Assembly: GCA_003116975.1 (NCBI GenBank)
Contig: BGKB01000319.1
Location: 1 to 23,038, forward strand
DNA: 23,038 nt
Reading direction: 5' to 3'
Source of the DNA: Aurantiochytrium sp. KH105
Lineage: Eukaryota; Sar; Bigyra; Thraustochytrida; Thraustochytriidae
A model generated the notes under the pieces. That model was not told the DNA's origin. It searched no databases and saw nothing but the letters and a program-made list of their open reading frames with translations. Of the stretch, positions 8,084 to 16,932 are shown piece by piece. The translations under genes and the position numbers were made by a program. Position 1 is the stretch's first letter. Each line of letters starts with the position of its first letter.

Positions 8084-8774
8084 CCTTTGCAATGCCTGTA
8101 GCTCTTGCATCCTCTGCAGAATTTGCTACATTGACATCGGCATTCGCATCTGCATTTGCATCTGCATTTGCATTTGTACTATTTGCATTTGCATTTGTAC
8201 GATCTGCATCTGCATTTGCATTTGATGTTGAGGCTGTTGCTACTTCTGCAGTTGGTGCGGAAGCTTCCGCGGCCGGCAAAGCAGGCGTCGATGCTGGTGC
8301 TGTTGCAGACGTCGATGTCGATGCTGGTGCAGACTTTGATGTCACTGCTGGCGCAGACGTTGATGCCGGTGCGGGCGCAGTCGCGGATGTTGGTGCTGGA
8401 GCAGATGTAGATGCAGGAGCAGACGTAGATGCTAAAGCCGATGTAGATGTGGTGCCAGCCTTAAGGGCAGCGATTTTCTCCTTGTACCCCGCAATGGTCT
8501 TCTCCTCGAACTCGAGCCTTGCCCTGAGCGTCTCGACCTGGGCGTCCCTGGCGCTCTCGGCGTCGTCGAGCGCGGCCTGCTGTCTGGGCGTGAGGCGCGC
8601 CGGCCTGTACCTGACGGCGGGCTCGCGCTCGCCCGAGGTCTCGAGCACGCCGGCGCGCGCCCGCTGCTCCGCGCGCGCCGCCTCCAGCGCGCGCTCCGTC
8701 TCCGCGCGCGCGCGCTCCGACACCAGCACGAGCTTGAGCAGCGCCTGCAGCGTCAGCCGCCCGCCGCCCTCCAT
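8052..8774 (-). CDS. Alanine-rich coiled-coil protein with low-complexity C-terminal tail, unknown
   Basis: This 240-aa protein matches no family I know. The N-terminal half (about 1-110) is helical and charged (KLVLVSERARAETERALEAA, then TPRQQAALDDAESARDAQVE and EFEEKTIAGYKEKIAALKAG), typical of a coiled coil. The rest is a Thr/Ser/Ala/Pro-rich tail followed by Asn-Ala-Asp repeats encoded by GCATTT/GCATCT hexamers. The opposite strand is also open through this region, continuous with ubiquilin, but its translation there is a hydrophobic low-complexity mirror and ubiquilins begin with their UBL domain. I therefore favour the minus strand. ATG 8774 is the only Met between the GC-rich promoter and the coiled coil. 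It shares a divergent promoter with ubiquilin and overlaps the neighbouring gene's 3' end by 32 bp. Confidence 0.6.
   Translation of the reverse strand: MEGGGRLTLQALLKLVLVSERARAETERALEAARAEQRARAGVLETSGEREPAVRYRPARLTPRQQAALDDAESARDAQVETLRARLEFEEKTIAGYKEKIAALKAGTTSTSALASTSAPASTSAPAPTSATAPAPASTSAPAVTSKSAPASTSTSATAPASTPALPAAEASAPTAEVATASTSNANADADRTNANANSTNANADANADANADVNVANSAEDARATGIAKVNNDRAGPPA
8141..8225. repeat. GCATTT/GCATCT hexamer repeat (coding)
   Basis: Tandem hexamers on the plus strand, interrupted by TGTACT and TGTACG variants, encode the Asn-Ala-Asp tail of the minus-strand protein. The six-base period keeps the frame, so unit number can change without a frameshift. It is likely length-variable between strains. 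Confidence 0.85.
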
Positions 8775-9198
8775 CGCGCCGCGCCCCCGCGCCCCCGCGC
8801 AGCCGGTCTGCCGCGGCGCCTCGGCCTCGCGCGCGTCGATCCCGCGCCCGGCGGAGGCGAGGCCAGGGGGCGCTGCGGCGGTCTGGATGTGTCGCGATGC
8901 ATCGACGCAGGGCACGCCGCGGCGGGCGGCTCGGGCCGAAGCCGCGCGGCAGACCCGGAGCGCGCTGCAGCGGCGCGGCTGGAGCGAGGGCGCGGCGCGG
9001 CGCAGCAGGCGGAGGCGCAGCGGGCGGAGGCGGCGCAGCGGGCGCAGCGGGCGCAGCGGCGAGAGGAGGAGAGGAGGAGAGGAGGAGAGCAGAGCCCCGA
9101 GAAGCGGAGCGGCGCGCGGCGCGCAGACCGAGGCGGCGCGGCGCGGCGCGGCGCGGCGCGGGGCCGCGGGCGGGCGGGCGGGCGGGCGGGCGGGCGAG
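8775..9198. promoter_or_regulatory. Extremely GC-rich divergent promoter (CpG-island-like)
   Basis: The region between the start codons of the minus-strand coiled-coil gene and ubiquilin is extremely GC- and CpG-rich and packed with short repeats. These include GAGGA/GAGAG purine units near 9058-9090, a GGCGC pentamer run at about 9132-9161 and (GGGC)7 at 9168-9195. Open frames on both strands here are a by-product of the lack of A/T stop codons. It most likely holds both promoters and 5' leaders; I see no separate gene. Confidence 0.65.
9168..9195 (+). repeat. (GGGC)7 run adjacent to the ubiquilin start codon
   Basis: Seven GGG triplets separated by single C residues end three bases before the ATG at 9199. 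This satisfies the classical G-quadruplex pattern (four or more G3 tracts with 1-nt loops) in the mRNA-sense strand. In the 5' UTR such a structure could slow scanning and translation. Confidence 0.9.
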
Positions 9199-10551
9199 AT
9201 GGGGAGGAAGATCCGGGTGAGCGTGAGGTGCTCGACGGGCCCCAAGTTCGACGCAGAGGCCGACGAGGGCAAGAGCGTGCTGGAGCTCAAGAGAGCGCTC
9301 GCAGAGCAGGCCGGCGTCCCCGAGGAGCAGCAGAGGCTCATCTACAAGGGCCGCGTGCTCAAGGATGACCTCATGGTAGAGCACTACAACATCGTCGATG
9401 GAGACGCCATCCACCTCGTGGCGAGCTCCGGGGCGCCCGCGGCAAACGCCAGCGGCAATGCCGGCGCCGCGGCGTCGGGAGCGAGCGCAGAGGCGCGATC
9501 AGCGGCAGCCGGCATCCCGACGCCGGGCATGGCCGCTTCAGCAGGCCCAGCAGGCATGCCACCGGGTCTTGGCGCCATGATGGACAATCCGATCTTCCAG
9601 AGCATGCTCGACAATCCGGAATTCATGCGGTCCATGATGATGGCAAATCCGCAGATTCGCGCCATGATTGAGCAGAATCCACAACTCGGGCAGGTCCTCT
9701 CGGACCCGGAGCTCTTGCGCACAACGATGAACGCGGCGCGGAACCCAGCGCTCATGAACGAGCTCATGCGAAACCAAGACCGCGCCATTGCAAATATTGA
9801 GAGTCTCCCGGGTGGATACAACGCTCTCGCACGCATGTACGAGGATGTCGCACCGATGATGGACGGTCCCATGAATTCGAGCTCGTCGGCGTCGGGGAAC
9901 ACGCAATCTGCGGAGGCGGGCGCGGAAAACGGCGGCGAAGGCTCTGCAGGAGCCCCCATTCCAAATCCGTGGGGAGGCGGCGGCAGCGGCGGCAGCAACA
10001 GTGGCAGCAATAGCGCTGCACCCGGTCAGAACCCTGCTGCAGGTATGATGCAGAATTTATTCGGAGGAGCTGGTGGCGCAGGAGGTGCTGGTTTTCCCTT
10101 TGGTGGTGCGAGCTCTGGTCAAGGCGACCAGCAGACACCTCCGCGCGGCATGCCCTTTTCGCTTCCACCTGTGCCCCCCGAATTCATTCAACAAATGATG
10201 CAAACCATGTCAGGCGCCACGCGCGGTCAGCACTCAAACTCACAGCCGCAGCAGCAGAACATCAACAACAATAACAACGTGAACCCCAGTGCAAACACGG
10301 GAGCCACTTCGGCAGCTGCTGCTGCCGCTGTCGCGAAGAATAGCGCGCGCGTGGCCTCGCTTCGAAAGGGCCCTAACCCTTGGGCGCCCGCAGACTCGCC
10401 CGACAGTCCCCAGGTCAAATACAAGGAACAACTTGCTCAGATGGAAGAGATGGGCTTTCCTGACATGGCAGCAAACATCCAGGCTCTGCTACGCTGCGAT
10501 GGTGACGCTGAGCAGGCCATTGAGCACCTGCTCGAGGACATGGCCAAGTGA
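9199..10551 (+). CDS. Ubiquilin / Dsk2-type ubiquitin receptor
   Basis: This 450-aa protein shuttles ubiquitinated clients to the proteasome and chaperones membrane proteins in the cytosol. An N-terminal ubiquitin-like domain (1-76; KIRVSVRCSTGPKF, LIYKGRVLKDD) binds the proteasome. A central STI1-type region (about 127-205) has the family repeats DNPIFQSMLDNPEF and MMMANPQIRAMI and also NPALMNELMRNQDRAIANIE. A Gly/Ser/Asn/Gln-rich linker follows, with poly-Asn near 10263-10275 and poly-Ala near 10313-10330. A C-terminal UBA domain (about 407-450; EEMGFPDMAANIQALL) binds ubiquitin. This is the full canonical order, though shorter than the human ubiquilins. The frame is open upstream, but the UBL domain starts exactly at ATG 9199 (G at -3 and +4), so the start is well supported. 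Confidence 0.96.
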   Translation: MGRKIRVSVRCSTGPKFDAEADEGKSVLELKRALAEQAGVPEEQQRLIYKGRVLKDDLMVEHYNIVDGDAIHLVASSGAPAANASGNAGAAASGASAEARSAAAGIPTPGMAASAGPAGMPPGLGAMMDNPIFQSMLDNPEFMRSMMMANPQIRAMIEQNPQLGQVLSDPELLRTTMNAARNPALMNELMRNQDRAIANIESLPGGYNALARMYEDVAPMMDGPMNSSSSASGNTQSAEAGAENGGEGSAGAPIPNPWGGGGSGGSNSGSNSAAPGQNPAAGMMQNLFGGAGGAGGAGFPFGGASSGQGDQQTPPRGMPFSLPPVPPEFIQQMMQTMSGATRGQHSNSQPQQQNINNNNNVNPSANTGATSAAAAAAVAKNSARVASLRKGPNPWAPADSPDSPQVKYKEQLAQMEEMGFPDMAANIQALLRCDGDAEQAIEHLLEDMAK

Positions 10552-11228
10552 CTTGGCTGTGCTCGATCGCTCTTTTTAGTTCCTGCTCTGCGTTGCGTGC
10601 CCTCTGCGTGTGTATCCGCCCACTCGACTCGCTGGACTGTAAGCTGAAGCTATTGCCTTGGCTTCTCAGCAGCATGAAGGGGCAACTTTGTTTTTAGTCA
10701 GACTGCTTTGAGCTCAAACACGAGTTCACACACTTTTTATCTCAAAGGAAGGATGCATTTGCGCATACGCCGCGGAACAAGATCCTCAGAGTGTTCCTTT
10801 ACTGCGTCTGTTTCTTTTCTGTTTCGTTTCCCTTCAATTTCATTTACATTAGAAAACGTGGTGGATTTTGTTTTACTTACATGCAACATGGCATAGTGGG
10901 AGGGCGGGAAGGGAAGGGAGCATAGGAGGGTTATTCATTTTTAACTTGCTCAATCTTGACAGTCGGCTCACCCTCTAGCCAATGTCGAATTCGGTAGAGT
11001 TGTCCGTAGACATTTGTGTCTTCTTTGAGTAATTCGGTTACTCGTCGCGGCGACATCAGGAAAGCAAATATCTTGGAATGTATTCGCTTTTTGTCACCCG
11101 TCACCGCAACGGGCGAGAACTGTCAGTGTTTCAGCTGCTGAGAAGCCTAGTCTCTGAGTCTACGACGCGTCTCCGGGATCTTTGGGGGAGTCGCAAAGCC
11201 TGACAACGTTGAAGCGTCACCGATCGTA
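10552..11228. other. Convergent intergenic region
   Basis: This lies between the 3' ends of ubiquilin and the methyltransferase. No gene is recognisable. It is T-rich in the left part and contains a strong G-tract cluster at 10898-10918. It presumably contains both 3' UTRs and terminators. Confidence 0.5.
10898..10918 (+). other. G-quadruplex motif between convergent genes
   Basis: Five GGG tracts with loops of 1, 1, 2 and 2 nt lie about 350 bp after the ubiquilin stop. This pattern fits a stable G-quadruplex. Between convergent genes it could help pause and release RNA polymerase; that role is inference. Confidence 0.6.
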
Positions 11229-12248
11229 TTACTGATTGATTCGCAAAAACGTCAACGATTCAACCAAAGACATGGACTCGTCAAACTCGCGCATCTGCCG
11301 CGAGGCATCTGTATCCTGAAGAAAGAACTCGTACGAGTAGCAGGACTTTTCTTCAGGCGTAAAGAGAAGGTCGTAGGTTTGACGCAACGAAAGCCGTTCT
11401 CCAGCATAGGAGGAGACTTCATCAGACTGTGCCGCTGCCATATTTGAGCCCACTTTCGAGGCAAAGGCTTCCCTGATGGACTTTTCCCGATCGGCGGACA
11501 AAAAGGGGCAAGCTTCGTGATGGTACCATTCCAGCACTTCCGAAAGATGACTCGAAACCAGCTCGAAGTTCATTGACTGACCAACCTCGGAACAGGTGCA
11601 GGGAGATTCGGGTGCGCACGATTCGTTCCGAGCGAAAACAGTTGCGTGAAAGGATCGCTCCAAGGCTGAATCTTGGCTACATAGCGGCTTTGTCCACGTT
11701 GATGCGACAGGGCGAGACCAAAGTGTATCCATGTGGAGCAGCTTGCGAACAAACGAAGGGCCATGAAGACTTACGAGAACGAGCACTCCTCCGCACCGTG
11801 CAGCTCTTGCGACAGTACCCAGGTACGCAGCGCAATCACCAGCACACAATAGCGCATCGAGCGTTCCCTTGTCGACCACCATGTCAAACCTTTGGCCTTG
11901 GGTAGCTGCCTCAACAGCGTGCCAGTCGGTGACATCCGCCACGGCCCAGCGCAAGCGGTCGTCGTCTTTATGTTTTTGCGCCATGAAGTCAATGCAGTGT
12001 TGCTCCACATCGAGACTTAGTACACTTTTAACGATTCCTTCGTTCACCAGCGCCTCGCTGAGCGCAGAAGTTCCGGCACCAAGAACCAGAGCGCTCACCA
12101 TTGCGGGAACCTGCGAGATTTCTGCAGCTTCTGCCACAAGGTCGCTTATTTCCTCGAACTCTACGAGCCAGTCGAAGCAATTGACATCATCTTCGTTTGC
12201 CAGAGACTTTGCATCGCTGCTTCTTGGTGCGGGGTCTTTGGCCTCCAT
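11229..12248 (-). CDS. Class I SAM-dependent methyltransferase, METTL13/EFM4-like
   Basis: This 339-aa intronless protein transfers methyl groups from S-adenosylmethionine. It has the family's N-terminal FDWLVEFEEI segment (25-34), SAM motif I LVLGAGTSALS (54-64), the acidic residue at the end of beta-2 (D80), DVTD (105-108) and the signature DKGTLDA (126-132). That signature is shared with METTL13/EEF1AKNMT, EEF1AKMT4 and yeast Efm4-related enzymes. Known relatives methylate lysines or the N-terminus of translation elongation factor eEF1A, so a translation-factor substrate is the best guess but is not shown by sequence. The C-terminal third is divergent and contains many Cys (CAPESPCTCSEVG). 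It starts at ATG 12248 and shares a 726-bp divergent promoter with the SLC5 gene. Confidence 0.85.
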   Translation of the reverse strand: MEAKDPAPRSSDAKSLANEDDVNCFDWLVEFEEISDLVAEAAEISQVPAMVSALVLGAGTSALSEALVNEGIVKSVLSLDVEQHCIDFMAQKHKDDDRLRWAVADVTDWHAVEAATQGQRFDMVVDKGTLDALLCAGDCAAYLGTVARAARCGGVLVLVSLHGPSFVRKLLHMDTLWSRPVASTWTKPLCSQDSALERSFHATVFARNESCAPESPCTCSEVGQSMNFELVSSHLSEVLEWYHHEACPFLSADREKSIREAFASKVGSNMAAAQSDEVSSYAGERLSLRQTYDLLFTPEEKSCYSYEFFLQDTDASRQMREFDESMSLVESLTFLRINQ

Positions 12249-12472
12249 CTTCCTCGAGGTTCGCGCTGTCGTTGCTGGTGATTAGCGATCTCCTGGCCAC
12301 AGCTTCCCCCCTCCGCCCCACGAGCCTAGCTAGTACGCTCTTGCGAATGAAAGGAGGCTTCTTTCCATTGCTGTCTGCGGCGCCCCGGCGGCTTTGCGAG
12401 CGTCTGTCTGTGTTGTCTGCAGCTTCTCGGATTGCTTGCTTCGCATCCTGCTCCCCACCACCTCCGAGTCCT

Positions 12473-12500
12473 CCATCATCATCATCTTCATCATCATCAG
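12473..12500. repeat. TCA/ATC trinucleotide repeat
   Basis: ATC units with one CTT interruption lie about 225-250 bp upstream of the methyltransferase start codon. This is probably a promoter microsatellite. Confidence 0.8.
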
Positions 12501-12681
12501 CGGTCACGCACGGTGGCACGGGCCGTCGATGTCTTTTGCGTTGTTCACGTCCTATTCTTCATTCGCGTCTCCTTGTTTCACTTGCTTCCTTCCTTTGGCA
12601 GAAAGAATCTCTCTCTCGCAAGTCGGGCTTGCGGGGCAAAACGAAGTCGCGCGGCGGATCAGCGTGGCGGCGGCGCGGCGC

Positions 12682-12746
12682 GGCTAGGCCAGGCCAGGCC
12701 AAGCTAGGCTAGGCTGGGCTGGGCTGGGCTAGGCCAGGCCAAGCCG
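12682..12746. repeat. GGCYN pentamer array (13 units)
   Basis: Thirteen consecutive five-base units of GGCTA, GGCCA, GGCTG and variants run without a gap. Unit types are grouped in blocks (CCA block, CTA/CTG block, CCA block), as expected from local unit amplification. The array ends about 230 bp before the SLC5 start codon. Confidence 0.9.
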
Positions 12747-12974
12747 AGCAACGCCGCAACTGCTCCGAAGGACTTTACCGAGACGGTGGCGACGCCTAAG
12801 CGCACGTGCAACAAGGGCGACCTGAATTCTGCAAAGGGCCGACCACAGGCAGGCCCGCTGAGCAACTCCACTCGCGGCTCGATCCTGCAGAGACGAAAGC
12901 GGCAGAAGCAGCAGTCCCCTTTGGGGCGTCGAGCAAAGGAGACCTTTCTCTGACACCACGATTTCGTCGAGGCC

Positions 12975-15173
12975 ATGCAAACCCGTGCCACTGTTCCAAC
13001 CGACGACGAAGTTGCCTCAACGAGCGAGTCGGCGCTGGGAGGCGTCGATGTTTTGGTACTGTGCACTTACTTTGTCTTGCTTGCAGCCATCTCCGTTGTG
13101 GTGAGCCGACATCAGAGCAAGATCAACAACGATAAGGACAAATCCGCTACTGACAACTACTTTTTGGCAGAGAGAAGCGTGAAATGGTAGGTGATCGTAC
13201 ATGCATACGCCAATGACCCAACAATGTTCGAGGGAAGAAAATGAGGTTTTGAAAACGTGATCCTAACAAATGCACGCAACATAAAAATCGCACACAGGTG
13301 GGCGGTGGGTGCCTCGCTTTTTGCGAGCAATATTGGAAGCGAGCACTTTATCGGGCTCGCTGGTAGCGCTGCATCAGAAGGCATCGCAGTTGCTTGGTAC
13401 GAGGTAGGCGCCATCCCCGTCGTCCTGCTTCTCGGGCACTTCTTTTTGCCAACATACCTCAATGCAGCAGTGCAAACTACGCCCGACTACTTGGAAAGAA
13501 GGTACAGCCGCTTTTGCCGAACAGTGATCGTCGTGGTCTCGCTCTTTTTGTACATTTTCTCAAAGGTGAGCGCAACGCTGTTTGCGGGACAAATCATTCT
13601 CGTCGAGGTTTTACACGTGAACAAGATGCTCGCAGTGTTTCTGCTCATTTCCTTTACGGCGTTGTACACAATTCTTGGCGGCCTGGAGGCAGTCATTTAC
13701 ACGGAAGCATTGCAGACCTTTGTGCTCTTTGTTGGCGGCTTCATGGTCATGGCTTTTTCGCTGCGCGAAGTCGGCGGAGGTTTTGCAAGCCTCGAGGCCC
13801 GTCTCGATGACCTGTATGATATCGACGCAAACTTCTTGCACTTTTTCCGGCCCATGACCGATGAGGACTATCCCTGGACAGGCTTTATCTTTGGTTTTTA
13901 TGTGGTGGCGCCATGGTACTGGGGCGTCGATCAAGTCATTGTGCAGCGGACTCTTGCGGCGAAGAATATTGCACATGGGCAACTCGGGTGCACGATGGCA
14001 GCCGGTCTCAAATTTCTCCCCTTCTTGATGATGATTATTCCAGGCCTGTGCGGTCGCGTTCTCGTGGAGGAGCGTCTTGATCCAGAAAAGGCTGTGGACT
14101 TCAAGTTTGATACAATCTATCCTTGGATCGTGCTCAATGTGGTGCCCCAGAATGCGCGGGGCATTATCATTGCTGCTATGTTGTCATCGCTCATGTCTGC
14201 GCTGGCCAGCGTATTTAATTCAGCAGCTACGCTCTTTGCACTTAACATTTGGAAAATCGTGTATCCAGACTCTTCGGACCGCCAACTCGTGACCGTTGGC
14301 CGTGTCTCCATCGTGGTGCTTGCGGTCTTTTCTCTGCTGTGGCTGCAGGTCATTCCTTACCTCGGGTCAAGTCTATTTCTTATTACGCAAAAACCACCTG
14401 CCTACGTGGCGCCTCCCATCCTGGCACTCTACGTGTGGGGTATGCTCTCGCGCAAACCTACGCGCCGCGCCGGTCAATGGACTCTTGTCCTCGGCATTAC
14501 GCTTGGGTCTGTCCGCTTTGTTCTCGAGGTTTTGGAAGAGGTCGCTGACGAGAGCCTCTTTGGCGCATTTACTCAGATCAATTTCCTGCATTTTGCAAGC
14601 CTCAGCTTTGTGTGCTGCTCCCTTTTGCTTTTTGTACTTTCATGGCTCATGACTGAACCTTCCATGTATGCTACCATGGGGACCAATATGGCGGTGGCTC
14701 AACCCGCAGCGGGCGTGGATGAGACCCTCTTTTTTCGTCGCAATCTCTACTACGAGCTCATGCGTCGCCGCGGAGGTCCGGAAGAGGCGGGGGACCTCGA
14801 CCCGATCCAACTTGGAAGTGACGATGGCCGCGTAGACCCAATGTCTAGCTCGGGGAGCGCTCGCGCCTCCGTTGGCGCAAGTAGTGGAGGCTATCATGAG
14901 CGACTTGTGGAGCTCACTAAAATGGGATCCATGGAGACCGACTTTGCAGACGAGGTTGACCTCGGCGAGCTCGCATTGCAGGACGCTGACGCGACCCCTG
15001 CTCGAGCAGAAGCGGATGTCGACCTTCAAAGACTTCGTCGCATGCCTAGCAGCGGGTCCGCTGAAGCTCTGCGTCCAATACCAACGTCTGCCCGTTTGCT
15101 ACGATCGCTCATTTTGGTCCTCGGCGCGCTCGTTCTCTGCGTGTGGACTGCCCAGATTGTGCGTTTTTTCTAA
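12975..15173 (+). CDS. SLC5-family sodium/solute (sugar-type) symporter
   Basis: The coding sequence is join(12975..13186, 13298..15173), 695 aa. Splicing restores VKWWAVGASLFASNIGSEHF, the first-helix signature of SGLT-type Na+ symporters. About 14 membrane helices are expected, with a long acidic cytoplasmic loop (about 545-670) before the last helix, as in SGLT. Residues matching the sugar site of human SGLT1 are present: N82, H87, W277-Y278-W279, K309 and Q435. GGLEAVIYTEALQ at 198-210 is the family signature. In the Na2-site helix the usual SLMSS is SLMSA here (S368, S371, A372), so one sodium ligand may be lost. It likely imports a sugar or similar solute with Na+ at the cell surface. 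ATG 12975 is the first good start. The family is firm; the substrate is inferred. Confidence 0.93.
13187..13297 (+). other. Intron of the SLC5 gene
   Basis: This 111-bp phase-2 intron starts GTAGGT and ends CACACAG. TCCTAAC at 13261-13267 is a good branch-point match about 30 nt before the acceptor. Its length is a multiple of three, but an in-frame TAG appears at the exon junction, so retention would truncate the protein after about 71 residues. Protein continuity across the splice (VKW-WAVG) strongly supports it. Confidence 0.92.
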
Positions 15174-15471
15174 CTATAAACAAGAAGGAGAATGACATTA
15201 ATTTTCTTTAGACGTTAAGTCCTTTGCAGAGAGTGAAGGCGTGCGTTTTTTCGCGGCCGCTTCTTCGCGTTCCAGGCCAGGTATAGCGCATGTTATTCGT
15301 TTCTTTTTGCATCTTTGACCAGACTGACGGACGCGCTGTAGCTCGCTGTAGCTGTGCCCCACTGTGGCTTTCTTGAACAAAGACCGTCTCTAACCGTGAG
15401 TCCGGGTCGTGGGTCCCGGGTTCTGACAGTGAGTCCCGAGTCCTTCCCTCTCTACTGCCCTGTTCGACCGG

Positions 15472-15491
15472 CCTCTCTCTCTCTCTCTCTC
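15472..15491 (+). repeat. CT dinucleotide repeat
   Basis: About ten CT units lie in a pyrimidine-rich stretch upstream of the TLC gene. It may be part of the promoter. Confidence 0.85.
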
Positions 15492-16024
15492 AGCGTCGAA
15501 TTGCTGCCGCTGCAGACTGCGGAGGAGGCAGGGTGCGAAAGCGTCACCGCCTTCCTCTGCCTCCCTCTCTTCTTTTCGCTAATACAGCGGGCTTGCCTGC
15601 GCTCGAGCCGGCCACGAACGTGGACTCCTTTTTCGGCAGGCGGCATGCCGTCCGCTGGCTGCTGGCTGATGGTCCTGCGCGAAGCGAGCACCGTAGGCGG
15701 CCACTGAAAGGACCTTCTCTCCCGGCGTCCGTCCTCGCCGCGTTTCCGCGGCAGCGTCTGCGGCTGACTGCCTGAACCTGAACGGACTGTGAGAACTGAC
15801 AACCTGCAGCTGCTCGCTCTGTCAAGTCGAGCGAGAACTTGCCTGCCTGCCTGCGCCTCACCATAACGGGGCCTCGGGGTCACCGGTCACCAGCCTTCGC
15901 AGCGCCGAGGCGCGGCGGCGCTGGGCCTGCGACAGAAACAGAACTCGCCGCGCCGCTGCCGCTCGCTTCGAGGTCTCCGGAGCGCGCCGCGACCAAGGCC
16001 GTGGCTCGGAGCGAGACGAGGTGG

Positions 16025-16054
16025 AGGAGCAGGAGCAGGAGCAGGAGCAGGAGG
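16025..16054 (+). repeat. AGGAGC hexamer repeat in leader of TLC gene
   Basis: Four exact AGGAGC units plus one AGGAGG unit end ten bases before the ATG at 16065. The repeat is purine-rich and almost certainly in the 5' UTR. Confidence 0.85.
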
Positions 16055-16064
16055 ACCGGGCGGG

Positions 16065-16932
16065 ATGACCTCGGTGGAGAGCTTGCAGGCGGCGCTGGCG
16101 CCGCTGGAGCCGTGGCTGGGCGGGGCGCTCGAGGCCAAGCAGATCTGGAGGACGACGGTCGTCTTTGTCGTTTTCAATGTCCTGTATCAGGTGACCGCTC
16201 TGGTGAGCGCGCGCTTTTCAACAACGTACAAGGTGAGTCAAGACGGGCGAGATGGGACGACTCTCTTGCAGCTGGCAGACTAACAATGCGCATCGTCACA
16301 ATCGTGCACAGAGCATCTCGCATGATGAAAAAGTTCACTGGAATGCCATGGTCCTCTCGTTCGTGCATTCCGTGACCGTGAGCTGCTTGTGTTCGTCGCT
16401 CGTGCTCTTTCCGGACGAAAGCATCGAGATCGATCGGGCGTATGGACGCTCGGAGCGAGCCATGCTTGCATTTTCCATTTCGTGCGGCTTCTTCCTGTAC
16501 GACACGAAGAACTGCTTCAAATCCACTGGACCGCAGTGGCCGTACATCTTCCACCATGTAGCGTGCTTTTTCTGCTACAACTTTGTGCAGTACCCATTCT
16601 TGCAGTACTACGCGGTGCGCTTTCTACTTTTCGAGCTGAGCACGCCATTCATGAACATTCGTTCTCTGATGTTGCTGCTTGGCCGCAAGGGTACGCCTCT
16701 TTTCCAGGCGATCGAGCGCTCCTTCGCCCTTTCTTTTCTCATTGTCCGCATCCTCATGGGAGTGCCACTCTCCCTCTTTGCCTTTTACGATGCATATGTT
16801 TTGTATGAGTCTGGTAAGCAGCATTCTACGCCTGTCATGGCATATTTCTGCTTTGCGAACGCAGGCCTCAACGCCCTCAATCTTTTCTGGATGTCAACCA
16901 TGGTCCAGAAATGGGCGGCCAAGTCCGAATAA
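16065..16932 (+). CDS. TLC-domain multi-pass membrane protein (TLCD4/TMEM56-like)
   Basis: The coding sequence is join(16065..16232, 16312..16932), 262 aa, close to the length of animal TLCD4. Exon 1 encodes a short N-terminus and the first helix (about 30-50). Exon 2 opens with HDEKVHWNAMVLSFVHS (60-76) and carries further hydrophobic helices. The TLC-type FHHVACFFCYN segment (H137-H138) is followed by RFLLFELSTPFMNIR, both hallmarks of the TRAM-LAG1-CLN8 fold. The ceramide-synthase Lag1 motif is not seen, so it is not an obvious ceramide synthase. TLCD proteins are linked to membrane lipid composition; the exact role here is unknown. It is convergent with the next gene. Confidence 0.9.
16233..16311 (+). 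other. Intron of the TLC-domain gene
   Basis: This 79-bp phase-0 intron has donor GTGAGT and acceptor TGCACAG, with a GACTAACA branch-like motif at 16278-16285. Removing it joins TTYK to SISHDEKVHWN, which matches the TLC family start. Its length is not a multiple of three. Confidence 0.9.

Larger units (their letters stand above)
12249..12974. promoter_or_regulatory. Divergent promoter region between methyltransferase and SLC5 gene
   Basis: No gene is convincing here. The open frames are low-complexity (acidic runs from the TCA repeat, Gly/Ala from GC-rich sequence). It holds the promoters and leaders of both neighbours, with a trinucleotide repeat at 12473-12500 and a pentamer array at 12682-12746. 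Confidence 0.5.
15174..16064. promoter_or_regulatory. Intergenic region and leader of the TLC-domain gene
   Basis: No gene is recognised in this 891-bp gap between two same-strand genes. It holds the SLC5 3' UTR and the TLC gene promoter/leader. Visible elements are a CT dinucleotide run (15472-15491), repeated GAGTCC/GGGTCC words around 15396-15442, and a hexamer repeat next to the TLC start. Confidence 0.5.

Noticed and set aside
7875..8225. Plus-strand Cys-Ile repeat peptide
   Set aside because: It is only the hexamer repeat read in another frame, overlapping a real coding sequence.
7987..9198. A 404-residue N-terminal extension joining the upstream plus frame to ubiquilin
   Set aside because: Ubiquilins begin with the UBL domain, which starts exactly at ATG 9199. 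The extension is a low-complexity mirror of the minus-strand coiled coil and runs through a stop-poor GC-rich promoter.
8775..9341. Minus-strand upstream extension of the 240-aa gene to 9341
   Set aside because: It would run antisense through the ubiquilin UBL region and the (GGGC)7 run. It is Arg/Ala/Pro-rich without structure and is open only because the DNA lacks A/T.
12187..12519. Acidic 110-aa minus frame upstream of the methyltransferase
   Set aside because: It overlaps the methyltransferase start in another frame, begins with GTG, and its Asp run is the translated TCA repeat. A spliced N-terminal exon is possible but unsupported.
12682..12746. CRISPR array
   Set aside because: The units are 5 bp with no spacers; it is a simple tandem repeat in a eukaryotic promoter.
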